This document shows, one piece after another, positions 1-9,160 of a DNA stretch of 64,000 nucleotides. The translations under genes were made by a program, and so were the position numbers. The notes below the pieces were generated by a model. That model was not told where the DNA came from, did no database searches, and worked only from the letters and a program-made list of their open reading frames with translations. The stretch covers positions 10,746 through 74,745 of the forward strand of contig JBKQWF010000310.1 of NCBI GenBank assembly GCA_052139695.1. The letters are read 5' to 3'. Source of the DNA: PLGF01 sp052139695. Lineage in GTDB: Bacteria; Verrucomicrobiota; Verrucomicrobiia; Limisphaerales; Palsa-1400. Each line of letters starts with the position of its first letter. Position 1 is the first letter of the stretch.

Positions 1-1
1 G

Positions 2-106
2 GCCGGCGCCACCTATCGCATGAGCGTGGCCGATATGCGGCGTTTAATCGAAGAGCTAGGCTACGAAGCCCGCCAGAGGGATAACTGGTACAATTTGCTC
101 AACTAA
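2..106 (+). CDS. C-terminal fragment of a radical-SAM enzyme, probably MqnC-like (futalosine pathway)
   Basis: Only the last 34 codons are in the window, in frame from base 2 to a TAA at 104-106. The tail carries the pattern AGATYRMSVADMRRLIEE followed by GYEARQRDNWY. An AG-[TS] stretch, an M-S-x-x-[ED]-[ML]-x-x-L-I-E/R pattern and a closing QRD-x-x-Y are typical of the C-termini of cyclic dehypoxanthinyl futalosine synthase (MqnC) and its relatives MqnE and CofH, radical-SAM enzymes of menaquinone or F420 side-ring synthesis. The SAM-binding CxxxCxxC motif lies outside the window, so assignment within the family is a guess. It converges on the bactofilin unit; 81 bases separate the two stop codons and I see no clear terminator there. 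Confidence 0.5.
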   Translation, partial: AGATYRMSVADMRRLIEELGYEARQRDNWYNLLN

Positions 107-187
107 CTGCCGTGCTTGGTTCTCGACGCCGGAACCGCTTTGAAAGCCGCAGTCTGGATTCTGGAGGCACGATCATAATTCTGAAGC

Positions 188-907
188 CTATTCGCCTTCC
201 AGGCTGCCTCCGATTGAACCTCTTGGGCTGCCAATGTGCGCATTCCCCACGACGACGGCGCCGCCTTCGACCACTAGATCGCGGGCCAGCATGTCGCCGA
301 ACATCCGCGCGGTTGATTTTATAGTAATCGTGCCTTCGCATTGGAGATTGGCCGCCAATTCACCGGCGATTTCCGCCGAACCGGCGATGATCGGCTCTTT
401 CCACCGAAAGCGGTTCTCCGCCGGGACAATGAAATGTCCGGCAGCGAAGCTGCCCTTGATTTCGGCGGTCGTGTAAATGGTCAGAGTCCGCTCCGCAACC
501 AGCTTTCCAAGAAACCGGCCTTTGATGACAGCGTCCCCCGCGGTGGTTTCGCTGTTGAAAAGATAGCCCGTGGCCTCAAGGGCCAGCGCGCCCTTGGTTT
601 TGAAATTCCGCGACGTCGCGTTGGCAATGCGATAGTCCCGCAAATCAATGTAGCCACTGCACCATTTGCACATCGAAGATTGCGCGGTTGCCGGGACCTC
701 CAGCTTCTGACCGCACTCAAAGCAAGTGATCCGCTTCCGCTCGAATGCGACTTCGACCGCTTTGGGCGCTGGGCTCCGCGCTTCCTTGACCTGGTAATTG
801 CAGCCGCACTTCTTGCAGACGGTGGAGACAGCGGCGCGCGGTTCCGGCTGCGAATGGCCGCAGTGCGGGCAGGCGACCAATACCTTCTCCTGCTTGCTCG
901 CTGGCAT
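188..907 (-). CDS. Bactofilin-family protein with two N-terminal zinc ribbons
   Basis: A 239-residue protein. The first 90 residues carry four CxxC pairs (C13/C16, C31/C34, C62/C65, C80/C83), which is two zinc-ribbon-like modules. Residues about 95-220 are a glycine- and hydrophobic-rich beta-helix pattern with short repeats such as GALALEATGYL, AEIKGSFAAGHF and AEIAGELAANLQCEGTI, as in bactofilins (DUF583), which polymerise into cytoskeletal filaments at the cytoplasmic face of the membrane. The gene starts 23 bases after the stop of a classical bactofilin on the same strand, so the two probably form an operon and may copolymerise. The zinc ribbons are extra to a standard bactofilin of about 110-150 residues and could bind a partner or nucleic acid; that role is inference. 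Confidence 0.8.
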   Translation of the reverse strand: MPASKQEKVLVACPHCGHSQPEPRAAVSTVCKKCGCNYQVKEARSPAPKAVEVAFERKRITCFECGQKLEVPATAQSSMCKWCSGYIDLRDYRIANATSRNFKTKGALALEATGYLFNSETTAGDAVIKGRFLGKLVAERTLTIYTTAEIKGSFAAGHFIVPAENRFRWKEPIIAGSAEIAGELAANLQCEGTITIKSTARMFGDMLARDLVVEGGAVVVGNAHIGSPRGSIGGSLEGE

Positions 908-930
908 TCAGCATCGGCATTGACAGCGGC

Positions 931-1353
931 TCAGCGCAACCCCGGTCTGGCCGGCTGTTCGCCGGGCTTGGCCAGATCTGGAGAAGGACGAGCCGGAACT
1001 GGAGTCGGCGCAACCTTGTTCGGGTTGACTTCCGCCTTCCCGACAAAGGTCACGCCCTCCTCGACGACGAGTTTGGCGGCGCGAATATCGCCGAAAAGTT
1101 CGGTTTTGGTTTTAATCTCGATTTTCTCCCTGGCCGTGATGTTGCCGTTGACCTTGCCGCGCACGACGACGTTCTGGGCAGTGATGTTGCCGTTGATCAC
1201 GGCGCTATCACCGAGATTGAGGACGCCGTCGGTTTGGATTTCCCCTTCGAGTTTTCCCTCGAACACCAATTCGCCGGAAAACTTAAGGTTTCCTTTGAGA
1301 TCAACATCCGACGACAGGACGTTCTTGACTGTGGGACTTGCTGTGCTGCTCAT
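931..1353 (-). CDS. Bactofilin
   Basis: About 140 residues from the preferred start. The core (KNVLSSDVDLKGNLKF, then FEGKLEGEIQTDGVLNLG, VINGNITAQNVVVRGKVNG and KTELFGDIRAAKLVVEEG) is the standard bactofilin right-handed beta-helix, with short disordered ends; the C-terminal tail is proline-rich. Bactofilins are self-assembling, nucleotide-independent cytoskeletal proteins involved in cell shape, stalks or localisation of wall enzymes. An in-frame ATG at 1374 would add seven residues, but that ATG overlaps a GGAGG sequence. The ATG at 1353 has AGGAG just upstream and GGAGG further up, while nothing like a ribosome site precedes 1374, so I chose 1353. It is the first gene of a two-gene unit with the zinc-ribbon bactofilin. 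No promoter was identified with confidence in 1375-1610. Confidence 0.88.
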   Translation of the reverse strand: MSSTASPTVKNVLSSDVDLKGNLKFSGELVFEGKLEGEIQTDGVLNLGDSAVINGNITAQNVVVRGKVNGNITAREKIEIKTKTELFGDIRAAKLVVEEGVTFVGKAEVNPNKVAPTPVPARPSPDLAKPGEQPARPGLR

Positions 1354-1610
1354 AACTCCTGAAACTTCCTCCATTCTTAAGATTTAGCAAGCGCCCATCG
1401 GATTTCGCTGCGACATTTCGATGACCGACATATTGTTTGCCCGGCAAGCCCAGCCGACCGAAGCGTCGCGACCTGGCCAAGAAGAGCATTCTCATATCCG
1501 TCAGAAGGCATTCCACAACCCGGAAAAATAAAAAGAGCGTGACAGGCGTCTTGATAGCTCTAACCCTCCTCTTCAAACGGCGACGGCACGGCGACCGCGC
1601 CAAGGCAAGG

Positions 1611-2954
1611 TCAGGGCGGCGTTTGCACGCGATAAAGGCGGACGGATGAAAGAGATCTGCGGGCGTCTGTCACCGCAGCAGGGACCCCGGTTCCCAGGAT
1701 GAGGTTGGTCAAAGTCTGCCAAGGTTCGCCAGTCAAATTGGTGGTGTAGAGGACACGATATTGGGCCAACGGCAGGGTGCTGAAGGAGAAAACGAAGTTG
1801 GAAGCAATCATGTCGGCGGAAAGGATTTGCGGCGTGGCAAGAGAGTTACTCAACGCTTGCAGCAAAGGAGATTGCTGACCCTGAACTTGATTGGGGAAAA
1901 AGTCCTGGCTTAGTTCCCAAATCATGATACCGCCGAGCCCGCGGTTTCGGGAGTAGCTGACTTTGGTCTGGCAGGAAGTTGGGTTCTCATACGAAACAAA
2001 CATATCATGGGCAGATTGGGCATTAGTCAGGCTGAGGTAGGCCGCCTGCGCGGAAATATCCCAATGGTAGGCATTGCTCTGGTAGTGGGAAGTGATGATC
2101 GTCCGGTAGGCGGAAGTTGAGACGGCGGGAATATTGCCATCGCTCCAAGCCTGGCGAGGTTGGACGACGCCGGTCCAAATGTAACCGTAAAAGGGCAAGC
2201 CGAGAGCGAGTTTGAGAGGGTCAACACCGTTGTCCACATAATTATCAACAGCGCGGTCGATGGACGGAAGAGGGCCTCCGGTGCTGGGGAAGGTATAGCC
2301 GCCGTCGTAAATGGGGGAATTAAACCACGTAATCCAACCAGGATAAGGACCGGATAAGTCGTAAGTCATGATGTTGATTTGATCGAGCACGCCTTGGAGA
2401 GAAGCGAACATGGCAAAGATGGCGTCTGGAGGATCGCCGTAAGGCGGGTAAGCCGGAGCGGCTACTGTCAACAAGGCACCATGGACAGCGGCACGGAGGG
2501 TGGTGACGAAATGGGTGTATTGAAGAATGTCGGCGGCGGAAAGCGGTTCCCAGTCAATATCGAGGCCGTCGTAGTTATTGGCGGACATAAACGCGACCAA
2601 AGCCGAGATGAAAGCGGGGAGATTGTTGGATGTGGTTGCGCCTTGGAAGGCGGCCTCGCTGTTGGCGCCGACGACGCAGATCAGAGCTTTACGGCCCGCG
2701 TTATGCACCGTTTGAACAAAGGTGCGGCACGCCGCTGGGTCCAGTCCATTGGTAGCGCTATTGATCATGCCGTTGGCTTGGGCCTCAAGGCAGAAGTGAA
2801 TGGCATGGGTGACGGTGGCAAAGTCGATAGCGGAAACTGCCATAACGCCGGACTCATATTGTGGGTAATAGCCGGTAATCCAAAAGGCGTCGGCTGGGGG
2901 AAGAAGTGCAAGGAACAGCGCGCCAGGGACGGCGAGGACGAGGAAGCTACGCAT
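1611..2954 (-). CDS. Secreted GH18-family glycosidase (chitinase-like)
   Basis: A 447-residue protein. It has a signal peptide (hydrophobic residues 4-20, likely cut after ADA at 21-23) and then a glycoside hydrolase family 18 TIM barrel. The catalytic DxxDxDxE motif is complete: DGLDIDWE at residues 129-136, with E136 as the expected acid. Other family signs are WITGYYPQYESG at the first strand, DQINIMTYDLSG in the middle of the barrel and a late conserved tryptophan in GGIMIWELSQD. GH18 enzymes hydrolyse chitin or related beta-1,4-GlcNAc polymers by substrate-assisted catalysis. The last 70 residues (YRVLYTTNLT, then WQTL and RLYRV) form a small beta domain often found at the ends of secreted verrucomicrobial proteins. 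It is transcribed alone. Some GH18 proteins are non-chitinolytic, so substrate is not certain. Confidence 0.88.
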   Translation of the reverse strand: MRSFLVLAVPGALFLALLPPADAFWITGYYPQYESGVMAVSAIDFATVTHAIHFCLEAQANGMINSATNGLDPAACRTFVQTVHNAGRKALICVVGANSEAAFQGATTSNNLPAFISALVAFMSANNYDGLDIDWEPLSAADILQYTHFVTTLRAAVHGALLTVAAPAYPPYGDPPDAIFAMFASLQGVLDQINIMTYDLSGPYPGWITWFNSPIYDGGYTFPSTGGPLPSIDRAVDNYVDNGVDPLKLALGLPFYGYIWTGVVQPRQAWSDGNIPAVSTSAYRTIITSHYQSNAYHWDISAQAAYLSLTNAQSAHDMFVSYENPTSCQTKVSYSRNRGLGGIMIWELSQDFFPNQVQGQQSPLLQALSNSLATPQILSADMIASNFVFSFSTLPLAQYRVLYTTNLTGEPWQTLTNLILGTGVPAAVTDARRSLSSVRLYRVQTPP

Positions 2955-3163
2955 GGGAGGATGCTAGTCGTCGCGCGAAGAAAATCAAGGACCGACGGTT
3001 TTTGGGAACGGAACCGGCTTGGGCACTAGCATTCAATCAAGGTAAAACCTTGGCGGCGAATGGTAACGCGAGCGTCAGTCGTGGTAGAGGAATGGTATTA
3101 CTTGATGGGAGCGCCAAAAAGTTAATTGTTTCAGCATCATGAATCGCGGAGGGCATTTTTTGC

Positions 3164-3189
3164 GACCGGGGCGGCGTCCCGCCCCGGTC
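3164..3189 (-). terminator. Strong GC-rich hairpin downstream of the LamG gene
   Basis: An exact 11-bp inverted repeat (GACCGGGGCGG / CCGCCCCGGTC) with a 4-base loop lies 25 bases after the stop of the LamG/Ig gene. In the direction of that gene it is followed by an A-rich, not U-rich, stretch, so it does not fit a classical intrinsic terminator. It could act as a 3'-end stabiliser or a Rho-associated stop, or be a single copy of a repetitive palindrome. I noticed no second copy in the window. Confidence 0.45.
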
Positions 3190-3214
3190 CACGACTCCTG
3201 GTCAGTATGCCCCG

Positions 3215-5560
3215 TTATTGAGGCACGCCTAACACATAGAAGAACTGGCTGTTAGTCAACGGCACTTGGTACGGGGAAGTTGCGCCGCCAATGGGGCGGT
3301 AAGGGCCGGCGACATTGGTTGAGCCGAGGAGATTACCGATAGTCCAATTGAGTGTTATCTTGTCACCGACTGCCGAGTAGCCAAGAGCCGCTTTGCCGAC
3401 GTAATGGGACATGATTTGCTTGGGAGAGAGCGCGTAGTTGTAGAAGGCAACTTCATCGACTCCGCCGTTGAACCCATTGAACGCCAAGTCACTACGCTGT
3501 CCCAGAACAGAAGGAGCCCCACCGATGGTTGGGTCACCGTTGATGCCATTGGGAAGGAAGAGCGAGGCCGGCCCGTTGGCGCTTCCGGCGACGCCGTTGA
3601 CCCAGAGCTGAATATTGGTGCCATCATCGACCAGGGCGAGATAGTACCAGGAATTAAGATCGAGCGGGATATGGCCGAAATCACTGATGAAAGTGGCCGG
3701 GCCGCCGGTGCCGTCGAAAGTGACCAGCGTGAAAGCACTGGCAGGATGCTGATAGATAAGCCAGCCAAAGACAGCGGCGCTGTAATTGGAATTATACATG
3801 GACGAACAGACCGTGCGATAATTGCCGTCCTGTTGGACGGGTTCGAACCAGCCTTCAAAACTCCACGGGCCATGAGGGTCGAGTTCCAAAGCGTAGGGGA
3901 TATCCACCACCCCGCCGTTGCCGCTGGCCGAATTAGTATCCAGCAGTTCCACGCCGACATTGGTATCACCTGGGATACCGGTTGGAATGCCCCAAATGAT
4001 CGAGCCCAGACTATTATTGTACGTCCCGTCGAAGCTGCCCACCGCGTCGGTGGCAGTTGTGGAATTGGCGGCTTCGTTCAAGCGATAAAAGGCGACGGGA
4101 TTATCGGCGGCGACTACCGCGCCATAACCGGTGAGAAGCACGTTGACGGCCCGTGGTTGGACCGACAAGCTGGCGGAATTGGTGGAGGAAAGGAAGGGGT
4201 TGGTGACAACGACGATATATTGGTTGCCGCTCATGGACATTTGGACGTTTGTCAGCCAGAGAGTGTCGCTGTCCTGGTTGGTCAGCTCGGTCATGGTGGA
4301 CCCGTTGGTAGAGGCAAACCATTGATAACCGATGGGCATGGCACCGCTGGCGGCGACGCGAAAAGCCGCATGGCTGCCAACATTGCGTGTGACGGAGACA
4401 GGAGGAGCGTCCATGTTGAGATTGGTCAGAACGGTCAGCACGTTGGTCACGGAATTGGTGGAACCAATCTTATTAGTGACAACTACGTAGTAGGCGGCGT
4501 TATTGTTGGCGGGATAAACAGGGGCAAAGGTGTAAGAGCTGTTGGTCTCACCCGTGACGGCCAGGTTGTTGCTAAACCACTGGAAAGAGATGGGCAGGGT
4601 GCCGGATGTGACCGCGGTCAAAGTGATGGGCACGCCAGAATAGATCTCCGGCGGAGCAGTCGGTTCGCTGATGAAGCTGGGGGGAGCCGGCGGCGCCGAG
4701 ATGTTATTGGTGCCGACAGTGTAGTGATTGAGGATTTGGGCGGCAGTCAGGACATTGGTATAAAAGGCGACCTGCGTCACGCTGCCTTCGAAGGCGCCGT
4801 GGCCGGTTTGCCCTGGCCCCCCAATGACGCCGTCACTGCCACTGGGGTCTGCCAAATAACCGGGAAGAGCAGCGTGATCATTCAGTTGGCCATTGACGTA
4901 AAAGGAAGCATTCGTTCCGTCCCAGGTGACGGCCAAGTGAGTCCATTGTCCCAAAACGACGACCGCTCCAACGCCAAGGATGTTGACGGCATTCGTCGTG
5001 CGCATAAAGATCTGCCAAGTCCAAGGTGTTGTTTCGGACTGGTAGAAATTCCAGCCTGAGCCGCTGGCGTTGGGGCTGCCATAGGCCCCGGACATGGCCA
5101 ATGGAACGATGTAGTCCTTGTTGGTGAATGTGTCGGCGCTGACCCAGCATTCGGCCGAAAACGGAGCGCCGCTGACGCCATCGCTTTGCACCGGAGCCAG
5201 CAGGAGGCTGGGAGGAAGACTAACGTCGCCATAATCACTGGGCCCGCCCGCGCCGTAGAAGAAGAGAAGGGAATTGGTATCGATGCCGGCCTGGCCTAAT
5301 GACGGCGAGCCGGCGGAATTGTAATTATAAGTGCCGTCCAAGCCGTTGGGAGAGGAATCGGCGGCGGTGGAAGCACCGGGCAATTCTTGCAACTGGTAAT
5401 AGGCGACAGGGCCGTCCGCCGAGATAATGGCGGAATAATTGGTCGCGCCCCATGCGCCGCCGATGGAGAGGAGCAGCGCCGCCGCGACGGCGGATGAGCG
5501 TTGCAGATACGAAAAAGGCTTTGGAGTGCTGGTTAATTTCATAATCGATTGGTTATTCAT
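3215..5560 (-). CDS. Secreted LamG/Ig-like surface protein
   Basis: About 781 residues from the chosen ATG. Residues 1-39 form a signal peptide ending in GGAWGA. Residues about 40-275 are a first concanavalin-like (LamG) domain with the typical QWTHLAVTWDGTNASFYVNG strand. Residues about 287-470 hold two Ig-like domains (PISFQWFSNN and PIGYQWFAS), and residues about 473-720 a second LamG domain with AFYRLNEAA, GPWSFEGWFEP and WYYLALVDDGTNIQLWVNG. The last 60 residues resemble the short tails of other secreted verrucomicrobial proteins. Such proteins bind carbohydrate or act in adhesion; no catalytic domain is visible. An upstream in-frame start at 5632 would overlap the good promoter at 5623-5650, which argues for the ATG at 5560. 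Confidence 0.82.
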   Translation of the reverse strand: MNNQSIMKLTSTPKPFSYLQRSSAVAAALLLSIGGAWGATNYSAIISADGPVAYYQLQELPGASTAADSSPNGLDGTYNYNSAGSPSLGQAGIDTNSLLFFYGAGGPSDYGDVSLPPSLLLAPVQSDGVSGAPFSAECWVSADTFTNKDYIVPLAMSGAYGSPNASGSGWNFYQSETTPWTWQIFMRTTNAVNILGVGAVVVLGQWTHLAVTWDGTNASFYVNGQLNDHAALPGYLADPSGSDGVIGGPGQTGHGAFEGSVTQVAFYTNVLTAAQILNHYTVGTNNISAPPAPPSFISEPTAPPEIYSGVPITLTAVTSGTLPISFQWFSNNLAVTGETNSSYTFAPVYPANNNAAYYVVVTNKIGSTNSVTNVLTVLTNLNMDAPPVSVTRNVGSHAAFRVAASGAMPIGYQWFASTNGSTMTELTNQDSDTLWLTNVQMSMSGNQYIVVVTNPFLSSTNSASLSVQPRAVNVLLTGYGAVVAADNPVAFYRLNEAANSTTATDAVGSFDGTYNNSLGSIIWGIPTGIPGDTNVGVELLDTNSASGNGGVVDIPYALELDPHGPWSFEGWFEPVQQDGNYRTVCSSMYNSNYSAAVFGWLIYQHPASAFTLVTFDGTGGPATFISDFGHIPLDLNSWYYLALVDDGTNIQLWVNGVAGSANGPASLFLPNGINGDPTIGGAPSVLGQRSDLAFNGFNGGVDEVAFYNYALSPKQIMSHYVGKAALGYSAVGDKITLNWTIGNLLGSTNVAGPYRPIGGATSPYQVPLTNSQFFYVLGVPQ

Positions 5561-5622
5561 TATGTTTTTCCGGGAACGCGTCCGCCGGAATACATCCGCA
5601 CCGCAGGCATGACGCTTGGAAG

Positions 5623-5650
5623 ATTTTATCACGATTCATCTGAAATGCAA
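5623..5650 (-). promoter_or_regulatory. Sigma70-type promoter of the LamG gene
   Basis: On the minus strand TTGCAT and TAAAAT are 16 bases apart, and TG one base upstream of the -10 gives an extended -10 element. The start of transcription would be some 55-60 bases before the ATG at 5560. Confidence 0.55.
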
Positions 5651-5662
5651 TAATAATTATTA
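5651..5662. promoter_or_regulatory. Palindromic AT-rich site between divergent genes
   Basis: A perfect 12-bp palindrome, TAATAATTATTA, immediately upstream of the -35 of the LamG promoter and about 100 bases upstream of the sensor kinase start. It could be a regulator site for one or both genes, but AT-rich palindromes also occur by chance. Confidence 0.25.
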
Positions 5663-5761
5663 CATAATTCTTGCGGTGTTGTTGCGCGGGATTAGGCTAG
5701 TGGAAAAGTCGCCGAGAGGGCTTGAGAAACCTGGGCTTTTGGCGCGAAGAAGATAGAACCG

Positions 5762-8700
5762 ATGCAACCATTGTCGATCATCATGGCGGGGGTAATGTGG
5801 TTGATGACCGTCTGCGCCGCGCAAGCGCAGTCCCGCGATATTGTGACCTTGCGTCAATTGAAGAGCCTGACGGCGGAACAAGCGGCGGAAGGCCTGGCTA
5901 TCCGAGTGAAGGGTGTGGTCGTCTGTTATGATGCGGGGTGGCATCAGCTTTATATCACGGATGAAGGAGAAACCCTGTACTTCAACGCCGATGACTACAG
6001 TGTGCGGCCCAAAAAGGGGCAGATGGTTGAGATCACCGGGATCACACGAGGCACGAACGTCTTTGAGAACCGGAAACTGACGATCATCGGGGAACGGGCG
6101 CTGCCGGAGGCAAAGCCGCTGCAGTTAGGCGATCTGGCGCTGGAGCACGGCCAATGGGTCGAAATCCGGGGCAAAGTTTTATCAGCGGAAACGAGCCGAG
6201 GCCGATTGTCGCTGTTGCTCTACGACAAAGGGCAGGATTGCCTGGTTTATGTTTTGGGCGCACCGCCCACAAGTGATTTCGAGCAGTGGCTGAACTGCCG
6301 GGTGGAGGCGCGCGGAATCAATGCCAGCCGGGCAAGCCGCGCGGTGTTGGAGTCTGGCATGATTTTCGTCCCAGGCCCCGACGAAATCAAGGTTCTGGAG
6401 CGGGCAACGGCAACGTCCGAGATTCCTGTGGCTTCGATCGGAAGCCTGCTCAACCGCGAGCTGGGTTCATGGACCAACCAATGGGTGCATATCAACGGAT
6501 TGGTTGTTTCGTATCAACCGGGCCAGTCCTTAATTGTCAAAGACCCGACGGGGGTGATTCAAGCACAGGTGATTCAATTGACAGAAATACGCGGAGACGA
6601 GCGGGTGGACGTGTGGGGGTTTTTGGAGGCAGGAAAAGATGAGACGATTCTCAACCATGCGTATTTTGAAGTAACGCAACCGTTGCCAGAGCAGGCGAAT
6701 TCCTCGCCACCGCAAGCGTTGTCGCAGGTGGCGCGTTTGCCGGCGGTGCTGACAGAAGTTTCGCAGATTTTGAAGCTGAGGTCCGGGGAAGCGGCGCAGC
6801 GGATAGCCGTGCGATTAAGGGGGGTGATCACCTTTGCGGATTGCGAATGGCGGAACGGGTTCTTACAGGATCACGGTGACGCCATTTATGTGGATTTGGA
6901 TCCGACGTGGAAGCAGGTGCGGTCGGGGCAATGGGTGGAATTGACAGGGCAAACGAGTCCGGGCGGATTTGCGCCGGAAGTTGTCGGTTCGGGCATCGAA
7001 TTGCTGGGGGCGACCAATCTTCCGGCGCCGGCGCGAGTGGATCTGGAGGACTTGGCAAACGGACATTTTGATTCTCATTGGGTTGAAATGGAGGGGGTGG
7101 TGCAACGGGTTGATGAATTGTCGGGCCATGCGAGTTTGACCTTGATGACGCCCAAAGGGCGGTTTAGAGCGGTGATTCCGGGGTTTGAGAGCGAGCCTGT
7201 TCCAACGGCCCTCATTGACGCGCTGGTGCGCGTGCGGGGGGCATGCACGTCCGAGTTGAACGCGCGCCGGCAGTTGAGCGGCATCACGCTGCATGTGCCG
7301 AGCTTGCAGCAGATCAAGATACTGGAACCGGCGCCGGGTGATCCGTTCGCCATCGCGACCACGCACATTGATGCCGTGGCGACATTTGATCCGAACCGGT
7401 TTGCCGGGCGGCGGGTGAAAGTTCAGGGAGTCGTCACGCTTCGGCTGACCGGGCAAGGGTTTATTATGCAAGACGCGACGGGGGGTATCCGGGTGCTGAC
7501 GCGACGAACCAATGAATTGAGACTGGGTGATTTGGTTGAGGCGATTGGGTTTCCGGCGATTGGCAATTTCTCGCCGTATTTGGATGAAGCGGCATTCCGC
7601 GTCTTGGGAGCGGCGCCGGTTCCAGCCGCCAAGCCGGTCACGGCTGAACAGATTCTATTGCATGGAACCAATGACAGTCAGATTGTGACGATTGGGGCGC
7701 GACTGTTGCAGGATGTGCCGCGGTCGGCCAACCCGCAACTGGTGTTGCAGGATGGCCCGATTATTTTCACGGCGCACCTGGAAACGCAGAGCCGGCGAGA
7801 AGAGGTGCCCAATTTGGAATCCGGGAGCCAGTTGCGGTTGACCGGGGTATGTTCCATTCAAGGCGGGCAAGGGCACGAGCCGCAGGCTTTCGGATTGCTG
7901 CTGAGGGAACCCGGCGATGTCCGGTTATTGCGAGCGCCGCCCTATTGGACGGCGGAACGGTCGTTTGCGCTGGCCGGAGGCATGATGCTGGCGGTTTCCG
8001 CTGCCCTGGGATGGGTGGCGTTGTTGCGCCGGCAAGTCAGCAGCCAAACAAAGCTGATCCGGCAAAAATTAGAGGATGAGGCAGCGTTGGAAAAGAGGTA
8101 CCGGGAGCTGTTCGAAAATGCGACAGATATGCTTTACACCCATGACCGCGACGGACGCATGACGTCCGTCAACCAGACTGGAGAGCGAGTGTTGGGTCGG
8201 AGCCGCGATGATTTGATCGGATGCAACATTCTTGACTTTGTGACTGCGGACCAACGGGCCTCGGCGCAGCAGTGGCTGAACCGGTTGGTCCAAGGGACGG
8301 GGACAACGGACACGGAGTGGGATGTGGCAGCGGCGTCCGGGGAACGGATTAAACTGGAAATCAGCGCGAGGCTGATCAGGCAGGATGGCCAGGAGGTGGA
8401 AGTGGAGGGGATCGCGCGCGACATCACGGAGCGGAAACGGCTGGAGCGGGAGATTTTGGAGATCAGCAACCGCGAGCAAAGGCGCATTGGGCGGGACCTG
8501 CATGACGGCGTTTGCCAGCAATTGGCGGGGATCGCGTTTTTGACATCCACCTTGGCGGAGGAATTGGCGGAGGAAGGCGTGCGATCGTCGAGCCAGGCAG
8601 AAAAGATCAGCGGAATGATCAATGAAGTGATCGACCAGACAAGAGGCGTGGTGAGGGGATTGTTTCCCGTGCGCCTGGAGGAAAAAGGATTGGTGGCGGC

Positions 8701-9139
8701 GCTGGAGGAGCTGGCGGCCAACGCGGGCGAGGCATTCAAAATCCGCTGTGGTTTCAGCATGGAGGGGCCGGCGTTGACGGTGGAGAATGAAGTGGCGCTG
8801 CATTTGCATTACATCGCGCTGGAGGCGGTGGCCAATGCGGCCAAGCACAGCGGGACGGCGAGCGTGGAGATAGCGCTGCAGCCCGCCGGAGAGCGGTGGC
8901 TGCTGACGATCCGGGATTACGGATGCGGTTTTGCGCCGCCGGGGCCGAATCACGACGGGATGGGGTTGAGGATTTTACGCTATCGGGCCAGGGTGATTGG
9001 GGCGACTTTGAACTTGCAGAGCCAGCCAGGTTCCGGCACGACAGTGACATGTCAGTTTCTTCCCGCGCTGAGCGAGGCGCCGCGGGGAAGTGCTTTGCGG
9101 CAGAACCGGGAAGAAACTAAAGAAGTTAAGCCTGCTTAA
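5762..9139 (+). CDS. Sensor histidine kinase (NarL class) with long OB-like extracytoplasmic region and PAS domain
   Basis: A 1125-residue protein. Residues 1-22 are a signal sequence. Residues about 25-730 are a repetitive beta-rich region in which units such as AIRVKGVVVCYD, AVRLRGVITFAD and RVKVQGVVTLRLTGQGFIMQ recur; these look like OB-fold modules of the kind found in other verrucomicrobial kinases. One transmembrane helix follows at about 736-752, then a PAS domain (about 780-895, ending in ARDITERKRLE), a HisKA_3 dimerisation domain with the phospho-acceptor histidine in RDLHDGVCQQL at about 914, and a HATPase_c domain (N box EAVANAAKHSG, G boxes DYGCGF and GMGLRIL). It autophosphorylates and should pass phosphate to the regulator encoded 21 bases downstream. 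The ligand is unknown. Confidence 0.85.
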   Translation: MQPLSIIMAGVMWLMTVCAAQAQSRDIVTLRQLKSLTAEQAAEGLAIRVKGVVVCYDAGWHQLYITDEGETLYFNADDYSVRPKKGQMVEITGITRGTNVFENRKLTIIGERALPEAKPLQLGDLALEHGQWVEIRGKVLSAETSRGRLSLLLYDKGQDCLVYVLGAPPTSDFEQWLNCRVEARGINASRASRAVLESGMIFVPGPDEIKVLERATATSEIPVASIGSLLNRELGSWTNQWVHINGLVVSYQPGQSLIVKDPTGVIQAQVIQLTEIRGDERVDVWGFLEAGKDETILNHAYFEVTQPLPEQANSSPPQALSQVARLPAVLTEVSQILKLRSGEAAQRIAVRLRGVITFADCEWRNGFLQDHGDAIYVDLDPTWKQVRSGQWVELTGQTSPGGFAPEVVGSGIELLGATNLPAPARVDLEDLANGHFDSHWVEMEGVVQRVDELSGHASLTLMTPKGRFRAVIPGFESEPVPTALIDALVRVRGACTSELNARRQLSGITLHVPSLQQIKILEPAPGDPFAIATTHIDAVATFDPNRFAGRRVKVQGVVTLRLTGQGFIMQDATGGIRVLTRRTNELRLGDLVEAIGFPAIGNFSPYLDEAAFRVLGAAPVPAAKPVTAEQILLHGTNDSQIVTIGARLLQDVPRSANPQLVLQDGPIIFTAHLETQSRREEVPNLESGSQLRLTGVCSIQGGQGHEPQAFGLLLREPGDVRLLRAPPYWTAERSFALAGGMMLAVSAALGWVALLRRQVSSQTKLIRQKLEDEAALEKRYRELFENATDMLYTHDRDGRMTSVNQTGERVLGRSRDDLIGCNILDFVTADQRASAQQWLNRLVQGTGTTDTEWDVAAASGERIKLEISARLIRQDGQEVEVEGIARDITERKRLEREILEISNREQRRIGRDLHDGVCQQLAGIAFLTSTLAEELAEEGVRSSSQAEKISGMINEVIDQTRGVVRGLFPVRLEEKGLVAALEELAANAGEAFKIRCGFSMEGPALTVENEVALHLHYIALEAVANAAKHSGTASVEIALQPAGERWLLTIRDYGCGFAPPGPNHDGMGLRILRYRARVIGATLNLQSQPGSGTTVTCQFLPALSEAPRGSALRQNREETKEVKPA

Positions 9140-9160
9140 CGGCGCGGTTGCGCGACAGCT

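Noticed and set aside
1375..1610. Possible small gene (about 100 codons, minus strand 1301-1603) upstream of the bactofilins
   Set aside because: Arg-rich, overlaps the bactofilin start, no ribosome site and no domain; better read as an intergenic region in which I see no supportable feature.
3404..5059. 551-codon plus-strand open frame opposite the LamG gene
   Set aside because: Shadow of a gene with clear LamG/Ig domains and a signal peptide; the plus product has no family features.
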